Shown here in pieces: positions 20,701-29,204 of a stretch of 64,000 nt of DNA. How positions within the stretch are numbered: position 1 is the first letter of the stretch; the number at the start of each line of letters is the position of its first letter. A model generated the notes under the pieces. It did no database searches, was not told the origin of the DNA, and saw only the letters and a program-made list of their open reading frames with translations. The position numbers and the translations under genes are program-made. The DNA comes from Salegentibacter mishustinae (lineage in GTDB: Bacteria; Bacteroidota; Bacteroidia; Flavobacteriales; Flavobacteriaceae), in assembly GCF_002900095.1 (NCBI RefSeq), contig NZ_LLKN01000002.1:310001-374000 (forward strand), given 5' to 3'.

Positions 20701-21108
20701 AACATTTTCTGATTTTTGAGTACCGTAACCCACAACCACAACTTCGTTGAGGCTTTCTGAATCCGGAACCATTGTTATTTCAAACGTGGATTGAGACTCA
20801 ACAGTAACTTCTTTTGACTTATATCCTAAAAAAGAAAAAACAAGAATTGCGTCCTGGTCCGGTACTCTTAAGGTAAACTCTCCATCAAAATTAGTGATTG
20901 TTCCTTTAGAAGATCCTTTAATTTGTACAGTTACTCCCGGCAAAGGCAATCCGGTTTCATCCAGAACTTTTCCTTGAATAGTTTGTTGAAAATCAACAGA
21001 TTCAAGGATTGTCCCCGGATTAAAATTGGAAGCAAAAGCTTCCGAGAAAATCAATAGAAAGCATATGACATATACTTTCTTTAAAAAAAATTGTATTTTT
21101 GTGTCCAT
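17791..21108 (-). CDS. susC: SusC/RagA-family TonB-linked outer-membrane transporter
   Basis: TonB-dependent channel that imports the substrate bound by SusD. It has 1105 residues: signal peptide (about 1-26), carboxypeptidase-regulatory-like domain (about 44-112, GKVLDETGLPLPGVTVQIKG), plug domain with NEVVVVGYGTQKS and PLIIVDGIEADIANINPNDI, and a long beta-barrel ending with an aromatic-rich strand (YSAGIQINL). It is intact and is the first gene of a four-gene operon with susD, metallophosphoesterase and GDPD. No TAnnTTTG element is obvious just upstream, and the leader contains a strong hairpin (21148-21174). Such pairs are often driven by ECF sigma factors. Confidence 0.95.
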   Translation of the reverse strand: MDTKIQFFLKKVYVICFLLIFSEAFASNFNPGTILESVDFQQTIQGKVLDETGLPLPGVTVQIKGSSKGTITNFDGEFTLRVPDQDAILVFSFLGYKSKEVTVESQSTFEITMVPDSESLNEVVVVGYGTQKSENVVNSVSTAEIGDVVTRPSADIASSLQGTVPGLNIRSSSGGDPSETPEINIRGFNSINGGSPLIIVDGIEADIANINPNDIESVTVLKDAGAAAIYGARGSFGVVLITTKSGEAGEFNVQYSNNTGFTTNIARTDFVTNPATYARWVDDAIGSYHSGCYVCYEDDDWEIAEQVGNGEREPFYEQQPDGTYKFFGNTDFYDVLFKDRRSHQINNISVSGGSDKLTGIISARSYEREKIQNIQDAEMRRYNLQLKLSATPYNWLKLNALSRFSSRYDEQYAGTKNGWGDEFGVSKWRDLFPNHPAFVDGYGVSVGRTRNGYVGRLGALKEGAAHRQWQYENLTNTLGAELKPIEGLVLNMNYNYSIDRTDRTFSYKPFSYLAGEKLELLEGQGLNRHNEYRWKDNYTTINIYGTYTRDIAEKHNFKLMLGFNQEEFDRDRVGMRIEDLLTQDKANIAFGTTMLDMEGSTLEWAIQGYFGRFNYDYDGKYILEVNARYDGSSRFPEENRWGLFPSVGAGWIIDKENFWTPLESAISSLKLKASYGKLGNQNVGVNTFRQLIGMGRTSWLFDGEQGNYARVPSPLPANIGWEKITSTNVGVDMGFLEDKLTASVEWYERNTRDMYLPGQPLPAVFGASEPRRNYAAMRNRGFEATLGYNDEFNVLGSKLALSAQANVSNNQAIITKFDNPNGLLSTFWEGQQIGEIWGYRVDGQFQSDEEAAAFQNEYGRDNLFRVYRGILDYGSNSDWNRLRGGDLRYVDTDGDGSIDNGNNTLEDPGDLVPIGNAMPQFPFGFNINASWKNFDLNVIGQGVAKQDWYPNGPLYWATFHRPYTSFIRKDLLNQVWDPAQPNDPNRIFPQRQRAYSALSNGRMSYNYNDHFLENIGYLRIKNLTVGYTIPPTLTKKINIKRLRFFVSGENIFTWTFGGLTKYLDPEEVGAHVSYSNPNGVSGRSATNTQLYPMGKTYSAGIQINL

Positions 21109-21147
21109 TACAAGTGGCTATAAATTAATTGTTTGTAGTCTTAATTA

Positions 21148-21183
21148 AGCCCATTCTGTTGCAGCAGAATGGGCTGTTTTTTT
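21148..21183 (+). terminator. strong hairpin in the susC upstream region, terminator-like on the plus strand
   Basis: Perfect 11-bp arms AGCCCATTCTG and CAGAATGGGCT with a 5-nt loop, followed on the plus strand by a T tract (GTTTTTTT). No plus-strand gene ends here. On the minus strand the same hairpin would lie in the susC leader, 40 bases before the ATG. It could stop antisense or read-through transcripts, or be a leader structure. Confidence 0.6.
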
Positions 21184-22069
21184 CGCTAATTCAAAGGCTT
21201 ATCTTTTCTTATAAATATTTATTTAGAGTTAGATTCTAATGTGTCTGATATTTGATTTCAAAACTATAAGTTGCTTTCTCCGCGAAGATTTTCTTATGTT
21301 TAAGTTTATATTAACTAAATTTTAAATTAGCCTAAAAAGGAGTGGCAGAAGATCTAAACAGTTTGTCCATTTTAGATTTATCTTTTTTGAAGGGTATAGC
21401 TCTTAAAAAAAGAATAGCTTAATACAAACTAATTTACTTTTTTCATCTTAAGCATTTTCCTTTTGCATTCCAGTTAAAACTTAGTGCAGCTCAGGATGAA
21501 TAAAAAGTGCTATGAATTTTATTTACTTCTTCCAGCGCCATCGCATTACCTTTTGATGACATTCATTTTCAAGTTTTGAAATTATAGAGGAGTTATAAAT
21601 AGCAAGGCGGTTTATGTACTCCGGTTAATTTCAAGGCTTGTTCCTTTAGCAGCAAAAAGTAATGCGGTGTAAGAAAGACTTTAAAAAACACTGAAATCCT
21701 GATCGGTAAATTTTAGTTACTACCAGGCGGACTTGAGTCAAAAAGCTTAAGCTATTGCATCAAATTTACCAATTCATTTTCAAAGCTTTTTGGCTCGTGT
21801 CCAAGACCATTTATAATGAACCTCTTTTATTGAAACAAAGCTTTTGCGGAGTGAAGATAAAAGTGGTGAATGGCTGAGGTAACACTATATAAATTAAACT
21901 ATAAATAATATGTTCTATATAGAACTTCGCATAATATCTTTAGATTGCTTTTCAGACAAGCTTAGCACCGAAGTTATATTGTATTAGTTCGAGAATTTAA
22001 GACTAAGTTAAAATGGAAAGGTTAGAGGATAATTTTTAATTTTACTCTCAATTCAAATCTGAATCATAG
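21184..22069. other. long gene-free region between susC and DoxX gene
   Basis: No open frame looks real. It holds copy A of a degenerate intergenic repeat (21515-21874) shared with 25985-26231 and, more distantly, 28768-29170. It should also contain the susC promoter. A weak resemblance of the plus strand near 21395 (GGTATAGCTCTTAA) to the candidate guide of the dCas12f locus was judged too poor to call. Confidence 0.6.
21515..21874 (+). repeat. degenerate intergenic repeat, copy A
   Basis: It shares long stretches with copy B, for example GCTTTTTGGCTCGTGTCCAA, then GACCATTTATAATGAACCTC, and the end GATAAAAGTGGTGAATGGC. Copy A has about 110 extra bases relative to B in its middle. Copy C at 28768 keeps the order CGGACTT, GTGTCCAAGACC, GCTTTTGCG but is much diverged. 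Confidence 0.8.
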
Positions 22070-22390
22070 ATGATAAAACAAATATTACTGATCTTACTAG
22101 GTATATTCTTCCTCCTAAATGGATTAAATCATTTTTTAAACTCAAAAATTTTAGAAGAATATGCTGAGAAAAGGAGCCTCCTAGCCTCAAAATTAATGAT
22201 CAAATTAAGTGGCATATTATTATGTTTTGGTGGAATAACTTTAATCTCAGGTTTTTATCTTCTGTATGGTATTATCGGGTTATGTATATTTTTACTTATT
22301 GCCTCTGTAACTATACATAAATTCTGGGGATTAGAGAACAGAGAGATCATGATGCTAGAATCCATGCATTTTGCAAAAAATTGGGCATAA
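22070..22390 (+). CDS. small DoxX-like membrane protein
   Basis: A 106-residue protein with about three or four hydrophobic helices, starting MIKQILLILLGIFFLLNGLNHF. This resembles the first helix of DoxX-family proteins (NGxxHF signature), with an HKFWGLE segment after the third helix. The usual DoxX length is somewhat greater, so it may be a short member. Its function is unknown. It is plus-strand and flanked by minus-strand genes. Confidence 0.65.
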   Translation: MIKQILLILLGIFFLLNGLNHFLNSKILEEYAEKRSLLASKLMIKLSGILLCFGGITLISGFYLLYGIIGLCIFLLIASVTIHKFWGLENREIMMLESMHFAKNWA

Positions 22391-22456
22391 TTTTTGAGCT
22401 CCTCTATATAGGTGATTCACTATTGAAGGTATAGAAAATCCTCTAAGAGAAATTAA

Positions 22457-23026
22457 TTATGCTACACTTTCCAATCTTCGGTCTGGAACAATCCACATAA
22501 CAGCCACGACTACAAAACAGGCTATTGAAATCCAGTAATTTAGAAACGCTGCGGGAATTGCAATTAAATAAATGATAATTGATAGATGTTCTTTAGCTCC
22601 TCGCTGTGTTAGCTTCCTTAAGGGAAAGTTTTCGTCGTGAAATTTAATTAACTGTATTTCCAATATCCAGTAAGCTATTGCTGCCATAAGTAATATAAAT
22701 CCATATAAAGCAATAGGTAAAGCTGCGGTATAATTCTCCCCTATCCAGCTGGTAGCAAAAGGAATTAATGATAACCAAAACAATAAATGTAAATTACCCC
22801 ATAAAATCTTCCCGTTAACTTTTTGGGTAACCTGTAACAAATGATGGTGATTATTCCAGTAGATTCCCAGGTAAATAAAGCTTAACAAATAACTTAGAAA
22901 TATGGGAAATGTTTCCAACAAGCTCTTTAAATCAGTTTCCTCAGGAGCTTTCATTTCCAAAACCATAATGGTGATCACAATAGCCAATACTCCATCACTA
23001 AAAGCTTCCAGTCTTCCGGTTTTCAT
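22457..23026 (-). CDS. TMEM175-family potassium channel-like protein
   Basis: A 189-residue, roughly six-helix membrane protein. The first helix carries the family signature RLEAFSDGVLAIVITIMVLE (FSD motif), and the third region has GIYWNNHHHLL. In characterised bacterial members these helices form a K+ channel. The start follows the pirin stop of its upstream neighbour by only 6 bases, so it may be co-transcribed with the two pirin genes. Confidence 0.87.
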   Translation of the reverse strand: MKTGRLEAFSDGVLAIVITIMVLEMKAPEETDLKSLLETFPIFLSYLLSFIYLGIYWNNHHHLLQVTQKVNGKILWGNLHLLFWLSLIPFATSWIGENYTAALPIALYGFILLMAAIAYWILEIQLIKFHDENFPLRKLTQRGAKEHLSIIIYLIAIPAAFLNYWISIACFVVVAVMWIVPDRRLESVA

Positions 23027-23032
23027 GAGTAA

Positions 23033-23902
23033 TTAATTTGGTAGTGGAACAAATTCAGTTTCTCCAGGCACTTTAGGAAAGTTTTGATTTTTCCAGTCTT
23101 CCCTGGCTTTAGCAATGATATTTTTATCAGAAGCTACAAAATTCCAATGGATGTGTCTTTCCTCTTTAAAAGGTTCTCCTCCCAGAATATAAATAGTTGT
23201 ATCCTTATCCATTTCAAATTCACATAGTTTATGATCTTTGGCAACCAAAATTTGTTTTGGTTCATAAGTATTCCCATCACTATTAATTTTGCCTTCCAGA
23301 ATATAGATACCTGATTCTCCGAAAAGATCAATACTTAGATTCAGTTTTCTTTTTTCACTACTTTTCAATTCCAGAAGAAATAATTTACTATATACGGGAA
23401 CAGGAGATTTTTTGCCGAAGCATTCCCCGGCAATTAATTTATAAGAAATTTTGTTTTCAGTCCACTGTGGAATTTCCTGTTTTTCGATATGACTAAAAGA
23501 AGGTTCTATATTTTCCAATTCTTTAGGAAGACCAACCCATATCTGTAGGCCATGTAAAGACTTTTCTTTGTCTCGTAATGAACCTGGGGTACGTTCGGAA
23601 TGCACGACTCCATTACCTGCTGTCATCCAATTAACAGCACCAGGGTTTATTTCTATCTCATTTCCTAAGCTATCACGATGCATGATTCTGCCCTCAAAGA
23701 GATAAGTGAGGGTAGATAGTCCAACATGCGGATGCGGGGGCACATCAAAGTTTTGGTCTTTTGTCATGCTAACCGGCCCCATATGATCTATGAATACAAA
23801 AGGGCCTATCATTCTTTTTTCGCGGAAAGGTAAAAGTCTACCTACAAGGAAATTTCCTATTTCGGCAGCTCTTTCAGGAACTATCATTTTTATATTAGAC
23901 AT
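23033..23902 (-). CDS. pirin-family bicupin protein (copy 1)
   Basis: A 289-residue bicupin. The N-terminal cupin has the pirin metal-ligand pattern VPPHPHVGLSTLTYLFEG, then HRDSLGN and NWMTAGNGVVHSER. Pirins are cytoplasmic metal-binding proteins, some with quercetin dioxygenase activity, others regulatory. The neighbouring second pirin (about 90 bases upstream) is only distantly similar, so this is an old paralogue pair and not a recent tandem copy. Confidence 0.9.
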   Translation of the reverse strand: MSNIKMIVPERAAEIGNFLVGRLLPFREKRMIGPFVFIDHMGPVSMTKDQNFDVPPHPHVGLSTLTYLFEGRIMHRDSLGNEIEINPGAVNWMTAGNGVVHSERTPGSLRDKEKSLHGLQIWVGLPKELENIEPSFSHIEKQEIPQWTENKISYKLIAGECFGKKSPVPVYSKLFLLELKSSEKRKLNLSIDLFGESGIYILEGKINSDGNTYEPKQILVAKDHKLCEFEMDKDTTIYILGGEPFKEERHIHWNFVASDKNIIAKAREDWKNQNFPKVPGETEFVPLPN

Positions 23903-23994
23903 AAAATATGAACTATGAAGTTGATATAATTAAATTAAAAGAAATTAGCCAGAACCATACATTCTGGCTAATTGAAAATACGATTTTACACTCA

Positions 23995-24873
23995 TTAATC
24001 TTCAAGGTAACCGAATTTTCCCATATTAAAATCATTGATAGCCTCCCTAATTTCCTGCTTAGTGTTCATTACAAATGGACCTTGAGCTGCGATAGGTTCG
24101 TTAATTGGCTCTCCACTTAAAATTAGAGCAACAGATTTTTCCAGGGCTTCAACAGTAAAAGATTCACCTTCATTCTCGAAAAGCACAAAATGATCTGTTA
24201 GTGCAATTTCTGAATCATTCACTTTTATGCTCCCCTCAATAACCAATACCCCGGTATTATAATGAGAAGGAAATGAGAAGCTTGCCTTAGCTTTTTCATT
24301 TAACCTGGCATTAAACATATGCAAGGGGGTAAATGTACTTGCCGGTCCTTTAGAGTCATTGTAGTTTCCAGCAATAACTTCTATAAGCCCTGCATCACCA
24401 GGTAATGAATGGATTGCCATTTCAGCTTGCGAAATTGCCTGGTATTTAGGTTTTGACATTTTATCCTTTGCCGGCAGGTTGACCCATAATTGAACCATTT
24501 GGAAGTCGCCACCTCTCTTACTAAATTCTGCCTCATGATATTCTTTATGAAGAACTCCCGAAGCGGCTGTCATCCATTGAACATCTCCTTCACCTATAAT
24601 TCCACCGCCACCACTACTATCATGATGTGCAACTTTGCCTTTGTAGGCAATAGTTACGGTTTCGAATCCCCGATGTGGATGTACGCCAACTCCCTTTGGT
24701 TTATCTGAGGGAGGAAAAGTAAATTTTGAATTGTAGTCCAACAATATAAAAGGACTCATTCGCTCCATATCCATTCTAAAACCACTAGGGATAAAGTTAT
24801 GGACCCTAAAGCCATCTCCTACAAAATGAGGATTGGGTGGGCTTGCAACTAATTCTATATTTTTAGTTTTCAT
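23995..24873 (-). CDS. pirin-family bicupin protein (copy 2)
   Basis: A 292-residue pirin with GVGVHPHRGFETVTIAYKG and VQWMTAASGVLHKEYHE, holding the His/Glu metal ligands of the N-terminal cupin. The C-terminal cupin is intact (VLVIEGSIKVNDSEI). It lies upstream of copy 1 on the same strand and downstream of a small GNAT and a Crp/Fnr regulator, suggesting a small stress-response cluster. Confidence 0.9.
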   Translation of the reverse strand: MKTKNIELVASPPNPHFVGDGFRVHNFIPSGFRMDMERMSPFILLDYNSKFTFPPSDKPKGVGVHPHRGFETVTIAYKGKVAHHDSSGGGGIIGEGDVQWMTAASGVLHKEYHEAEFSKRGGDFQMVQLWVNLPAKDKMSKPKYQAISQAEMAIHSLPGDAGLIEVIAGNYNDSKGPASTFTPLHMFNARLNEKAKASFSFPSHYNTGVLVIEGSIKVNDSEIALTDHFVLFENEGESFTVEALEKSVALILSGEPINEPIAAQGPFVMNTKQEIREAINDFNMGKFGYLED

Positions 24874-24915
24874 ATCATAAAATTTTAATTTGAAACAAAA
24901 TTCTTTTAATGCCTA

Positions 24916-25203
24916 TCAATTTTGATGCAACCTGGAAATAAACTGATATTCCGGATGCTTATCTATATACGATTTGATAAAAGGACAATATGGTTTTACT
25001 TCTAGTTGCTGTTTTTTAGCAAATTCTAAAACATTCCTGGCTAAAAAAGATCCTACTCCCTTCCCGCTTAATTCCTTTGGAACTTCAGTATGTATCAAAC
25101 TAATCACATCTTTGTGTAGTTTGTAATTTACAAAGGCAATTTGGTCATTCAGCTTGACTTCAAATCTATGATCAACGGTATTTTGGTATAAAGTATATGC
25201 CAT
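24916..25203 (-). CDS. small GNAT acetyltransferase-like protein
   Basis: A 95-residue protein of the short N-acetyltransferase family (NATD1/YidJ-like). The acetyl-CoA-binding stretch GKGVGSFLARNVLEFAKK and the C-terminal PYCPFIKSYIDKHPEY are visible. The substrate is unknown. The ATG at 25203 is the only sensible start. Confidence 0.85.
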   Translation of the reverse strand: MAYTLYQNTVDHRFEVKLNDQIAFVNYKLHKDVISLIHTEVPKELSGKGVGSFLARNVLEFAKKQQLEVKPYCPFIKSYIDKHPEYQFISRLHQN

Positions 25204-25274
25204 AATTTCTAATATTTACTACAAAGTTAGAAGCTAAGGTCCAAATAGCTCTTGATCTATGGTAAGAAGTAAAA

Positions 25275-25850
25275 TTAGGGTCTATCAGCCAGACCTTTGC
25301 GCACCCTGCTTAAACTTTCAGGGGTTATGCCAAGGTAAGAAGCCACCATCCACTGGGGTATCCTAAGTTGCAAGTCTGGATACAACTTAACGAATTCCAA
25401 ATATCTGGTTTTTGCGGAAGCACTGAGGAGCAGATTAATTCGTTGATTTAAATGGCGGATATGGTTATGTAGTAAAATTTCATTTTTCTCTCTGAAGCTA
25501 GGTGTTAGCTCTGCAATTTTATTTATGATCTTGTCATTAATAGGAATCAAATGAGAATTCTCAATAGTTTCAATATAAAATTTAGAGGGTTCCTTGAAGA
25601 ATACACTATCCCTATCACTGACCAGCCAGTTCTCTGATGCGAATTGTAGGATGTGCTCTTTTCCATTTTCAGAAAGGGAATATAAACGCAATAAGCCCTT
25701 TTCAACAAAGAAAGTATGATTGCATATTTCCCCCGGTTTTAGGAGAAAGGATCCTGCTGAAATTTTCTTGATCTCGGCTAATTCTTTGATATAGGCAAGG
25801 TCTGACTCCTGGACACCAAACTTTTCTATTAAGTACTGAGAAAAATTCAT
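25275..25850 (-). CDS. Crp/Fnr-family transcriptional regulator
   Basis: A 191-residue protein with an N-terminal cyclic-nucleotide-binding-like beta barrel (FLLKPGEICNHTFFVEKGLLRLYS) and a C-terminal helix-turn-helix (WMVASYLGITPESLSRVRKGL). It lacks the N-terminal cysteine cluster of FNR, so oxygen sensing by an iron-sulfur cluster is unlikely. It probably controls the adjacent GNAT-pirin-TMEM175 genes, by position only. Confidence 0.88.
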   Translation of the reverse strand: MNFSQYLIEKFGVQESDLAYIKELAEIKKISAGSFLLKPGEICNHTFFVEKGLLRLYSLSENGKEHILQFASENWLVSDRDSVFFKEPSKFYIETIENSHLIPINDKIINKIAELTPSFREKNEILLHNHIRHLNQRINLLLSASAKTRYLEFVKLYPDLQLRIPQWMVASYLGITPESLSRVRKGLADRP

Positions 25851-26511
25851 AGCATACCGTGTTGAAAGAGTTTATTCAAATTTATTAAGAAAATCAGATC
25901 AAAAAGGAAAAAGTGGGCATTCTTTCATATTTTCTATGGAATTTCTCCCGAAAAAATGTAGGCCATTGAAAATAGAACAAACTCAATGTTCATTAACTTC
26001 TTCCAGTGCTATCTAAACCAACTTTTGATACCTCTTATCTTCAAGCTTTGAAATCCTGATCGTTGAATTTTAGTTACTATCAAGCGGACTTGAGTTAAAA
26101 AGCTCAAACTAGAGAATCAAATTTACCTATTCATCTTAAAAGCTTTTTGGCTCGTGTCCAAGACCATTTATAATGAACCTCTTTTATTGAAACTAAGCTT
26201 TTGCGCAGTGTAGATAAAAGTGGTGAATGGCACTGTTAATTAAACTTTTCCGTGAAAAAATCACCGGTATCACTGGGCTGGAAACATTTTTCCGTGAAAA
26301 ATTATTTTCAAATTTTCCAGACTAAAATAATTTCACCTTATTTACCATCATAAAGCCCTAAAATTTACGAAAATGACTACCCAACACAGCGTAGCGTGTT
26401 ATCCTCTTGCTGTCATTTTCTATTATGGTTTAAAATTTTGATCTACCTAAATTATGGAATAGTTGTAACGATTCTTATGTTTTCATTACCTATCAATAAA
26501 TTAATCATTCC
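25851..26511. other. gene-free region upstream of the signal peptidase gene
   Basis: It holds copy B of the degenerate intergenic repeat (25985-26231) and an 18-bp imperfect palindrome (26383-26400) followed by CCTCTTGCT. That palindrome recurs at 28274-28291. Otherwise nothing is seen. Confidence 0.6.
25985..26231 (+). repeat. degenerate intergenic repeat, copy B
   Basis: It matches copy A over most of its length, including TTTTAGTTACTA, GCGGACTTGAGT, GCTTTTTGGCTCGTGTCCAA and GATAAAAGTGGTGAATGGC. It lacks about 110 bases found in the middle of A. Confidence 0.8.
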
Positions 26512-28110
26512 ATGACATTTTCTCAATGGTTTCTACTTTTCGTAGGAATTCAAGTGATCCATTTCTTAGGTACCTTTAAACTCTATAAAAAAGCAGGAAG
26601 AAAACCCTGGGAAGCAGCAATTCCTATTTATAATGCTGTGGTTTTAATGAAAATTATAAACAGGCCTTGGTGGTGGACTATTTTATTATTTATTCCAATT
26701 GTAAACCTTATAATGTTCCCTGTCCTTTGGGTGGAAACAGTTAGAAGTTTTGGGAAACATTCAAAATTAGACACATGGTTGGCAATATTAACCTTTGGGT
26801 TTTATATTTATTACCTCAATTATTTCCTGGATGTTTCCTATATAAACGACAGAAGCCTTAAACCAAGAACTTCCGTTGGTGAATGGGTTAGTTCTATTCT
26901 ATTCGGGATTATTGCGGCCACAATTGTGCACACTTACTTTATACAGCCATATACCATACCATCTTCATCCTTAGAAAAAACCTTATTAGTAGGTGATTTT
27001 TTATTGGTTAGTAAGATCAATTATGGAGCAAGGATACCTATGACTACCATTGCGGCGCCAATGGTTCATGATACTATCCCCGGCTTAGGTAAATCGTACC
27101 TTTTTAATGATGAGAAAGAGGAAAAAAATTCTTCCTGGATCAATAAATTTCAATTCCCATATTTGAGATTTCCCGGTTTTGAAAAAATTGAAAGAAATGA
27201 TTTAGTAGTGTTCAACCAGCCAGCGGATACTCTCTTGGATATGAATGATTTTAGTCCAGAGCGTAATTATTATAAGCCTGTCGATAAAAAAACCAATCTG
27301 GTAAAAAGGGCTGTTGGGGTACCTGGGGACACTTTAGAAATCAAGGAGGGATATATCTATATAAATGGTAAGCGAACAGTTTTACCCGATCGAGCAAAAC
27401 CTCAATATAACTTTTTTATAAATACTCAGGGACAAGCAATAGACCAAAACTTACTGAATAAAAGATATGGAGCTCGGGAAGGTTTGAAATATCCAACTGG
27501 AAAATTCGCATTAAATAAAGATGGAGGCTATTTGTTAACCCTTACCGATTCTGAAGCAAATTTGATCAGTAAAAATCCAGTGGTTAAAGACGTTAGAAAA
27601 CTATTAAGTAAACCGGGTGAACCTCAAAGTGTATTTCCATATATAGACACCTTATCCTGGAATTTGGATAACTACGGCCCTATTTATATTCCAAAGAAAG
27701 GCTCAACCGTCAAATTAAATAAAAGCAACTTACCTTTTTATAAAAGAATTATTAGCGAATATGAGGACAACCAGATACAAATAAAAAACGGTGAGATATT
27801 TATAAATGGTTTACAAACGGACGCTTATACATTTAAGCAGGATTATTACTGGATGATGGGTGATAACCGTCAGAATTCATTAGATGCCCGGAAATGGGGA
27901 TATGTTCCATTTGATCATGTAGTTGGTAAGCCTGTATTTATCTGGTTAAGCTTAAATAATATGGAGGAAGGATGGAATAAAATCAGATGGGATAGGATGT
28001 TTACCACAGTTGGAGGCGAAGGGAAACCACGGTCATATTTAGTATATTTTATTGTCTTACTATTAATAATTTTTGGTATTCAAAAAGTTTTAAAAAATAA
28101 ACGACATTAA
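26512..28110 (+). CDS. lepB: signal peptidase I (large Bacteroidota type)
   Basis: Membrane serine protease that removes signal peptides. At 532 aa it is about twice the E. coli core, as is usual in Bacteroidota. Several N-terminal hydrophobic helices (to about 145) precede the catalytic domain. The serine lies in IPSSSLEKTLLVGDF (Ser153) and the general-base lysine in NLVKRAVGVPGD (Lys265). YYWMMGDNRQNSLDARKWG is the conserved box after a large inserted domain. A C-terminal membrane helix ends the protein. It lies on the island, so it may be an extra copy beside a core lepB elsewhere. Confidence 0.92.
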   Translation: MTFSQWFLLFVGIQVIHFLGTFKLYKKAGRKPWEAAIPIYNAVVLMKIINRPWWWTILLFIPIVNLIMFPVLWVETVRSFGKHSKLDTWLAILTFGFYIYYLNYFLDVSYINDRSLKPRTSVGEWVSSILFGIIAATIVHTYFIQPYTIPSSSLEKTLLVGDFLLVSKINYGARIPMTTIAAPMVHDTIPGLGKSYLFNDEKEEKNSSWINKFQFPYLRFPGFEKIERNDLVVFNQPADTLLDMNDFSPERNYYKPVDKKTNLVKRAVGVPGDTLEIKEGYIYINGKRTVLPDRAKPQYNFFINTQGQAIDQNLLNKRYGAREGLKYPTGKFALNKDGGYLLTLTDSEANLISKNPVVKDVRKLLSKPGEPQSVFPYIDTLSWNLDNYGPIYIPKKGSTVKLNKSNLPFYKRIISEYEDNQIQIKNGEIFINGLQTDAYTFKQDYYWMMGDNRQNSLDARKWGYVPFDHVVGKPVFIWLSLNNMEEGWNKIRWDRMFTTVGGEGKPRSYLVYFIVLLLIIFGIQKVLKNKRH

Positions 28111-28138
28111 AGGAGTTAAAGCTAAACCTTCCTTTAAT
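28106..28138 (+). terminator. hairpin at the end of lepB
   Basis: Arms ATTAAAGGA and TCCTTTAAT begin at the lepB stop. The T tract (CTTTTTTA) is several bases further on, so efficiency is uncertain. Confidence 0.4.
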
Positions 28139-29204
28139 CCATTTGCTTTTTTAAAATTTGTCGCAAATAATCGCCTGTTTATAAGGCTTTCCAAGCCATT
28201 TGTCGCAAATTGATAAAAAACAATAGGTACCATATGAAATAAGTGTCTAAAAATGAGCAATTTACAAAATTGTAACACCGTGCAACGTGTTACCCTCTTG
28301 CTATTCGATTTCGTCCCGCAGGCGGGACAAAATTTTTCATACATGTTGGTTTGCACCAACTGCTTTTTTAAAAAAGGAATGAAGAAAAGTCCTATTCCTT
28401 TTTGAAGCATTTTATTATTTAGCGAAAGTCAAAACCGAAGAATTTCTGTAATGATATAAAACAGAAAATCAACACTTTAAAATACTGTTTCCGGGGTGTT
28501 TTTGAAAATGAAATTTTCGTATGATTTGGTGTATTTTGAATTAATTTGAGGTAAAAATTTCAATTTGTTTCAATTCAAGAATTTTGAAAACGCAGATTTT
28601 TGAATACGGAGACGAAAAACCATTTAAAAATTTCCAGTGTTGTCTTTAAAAAATATATCCAATTTTGGAATTAATAATCTACCCTTCATTGAATTAAGTT
28701 TTTTGAATTTTAAACATAGACTAAATCAAAGCTTTTTAAGGTTTTGAACTGAGGCTACCGCTTCCTTTTTTATTTACTTCCTATAGCGCCGTCAAATTAC
28801 CTTTTTTCGATGCATTTGTTTTACAACATCCTGGCCTGGTAAAGCGTATAAAAAGAGTAGGCAAAGCCGAATCGGCTTTATGCCGCTGTCCAGGAAAGGA
28901 TGTTGTTATTTGCATCCTAAAAAGGGGAGGGGCGTAAGGATGATATTTGCATATGGATCAGGAAAAACCACCACTTTGTGAGGAAGAAGGACCATGATCT
29001 GACCTCAACCTAGCGGACTTCATCGAAAAATTTTGAGAGGAATGAAGCGTTCCGATTTTTCATCGGGTTAGCGTAATGGAAGTCGCAATTTCTTCGATGG
29101 TGTCCAAGACCTTTGTAGAGAAGCGCTTTTCCCGGAATGAAGCTTTTGCGAAATGTAGTGGGAATGGGCTGAACGGGTTTGAATTATGCTGCCAATTGTA
29201 AAAG
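28139..29204. other. 1.1-kb gene-free region rich in hairpins and repeats
   Basis: It contains a direct repeat TTTGTCGCAAAT (28157 and 28199), the 18-bp palindrome also seen at 26383 (here 28274-28291), a GTCCCGC/GCGGGAC hairpin, a GTTGGT/ACCAAC hairpin, and copy C of the degenerate repeat (28768-29170). A minus-strand frame of 106 codons across 28090-28410 runs through these hairpins and is not a convincing gene. Confidence 0.6.
28768..29170 (+). repeat. degenerate intergenic repeat, copy C (diverged)
   Basis: Order and key words are shared with copies A and B: TATTTACTTC, AGCGCC, AGCGGACTT, GTGTCCAAGACC, AAGCTTTTGCG, then GGGAATGG. It includes a structured segment (CATCGAAAAAT and ATTTTTCATCG) absent from A and B. 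Confidence 0.55.

Noticed and set aside
21390-21420. Possible target of the candidate dCas12f guide (GGTATAGCTCTTAA near the susC promoter)
   Set aside because: Only short, gapped similarity to GGTATCTCTTAA, which is expected by chance in AT-rich DNA.
28090-28410. 106-codon minus-strand frame with CPACGTKS
   Set aside because: It overlaps the lepB end and several hairpins. The zinc-like CxxC appears once only and no second pair follows.
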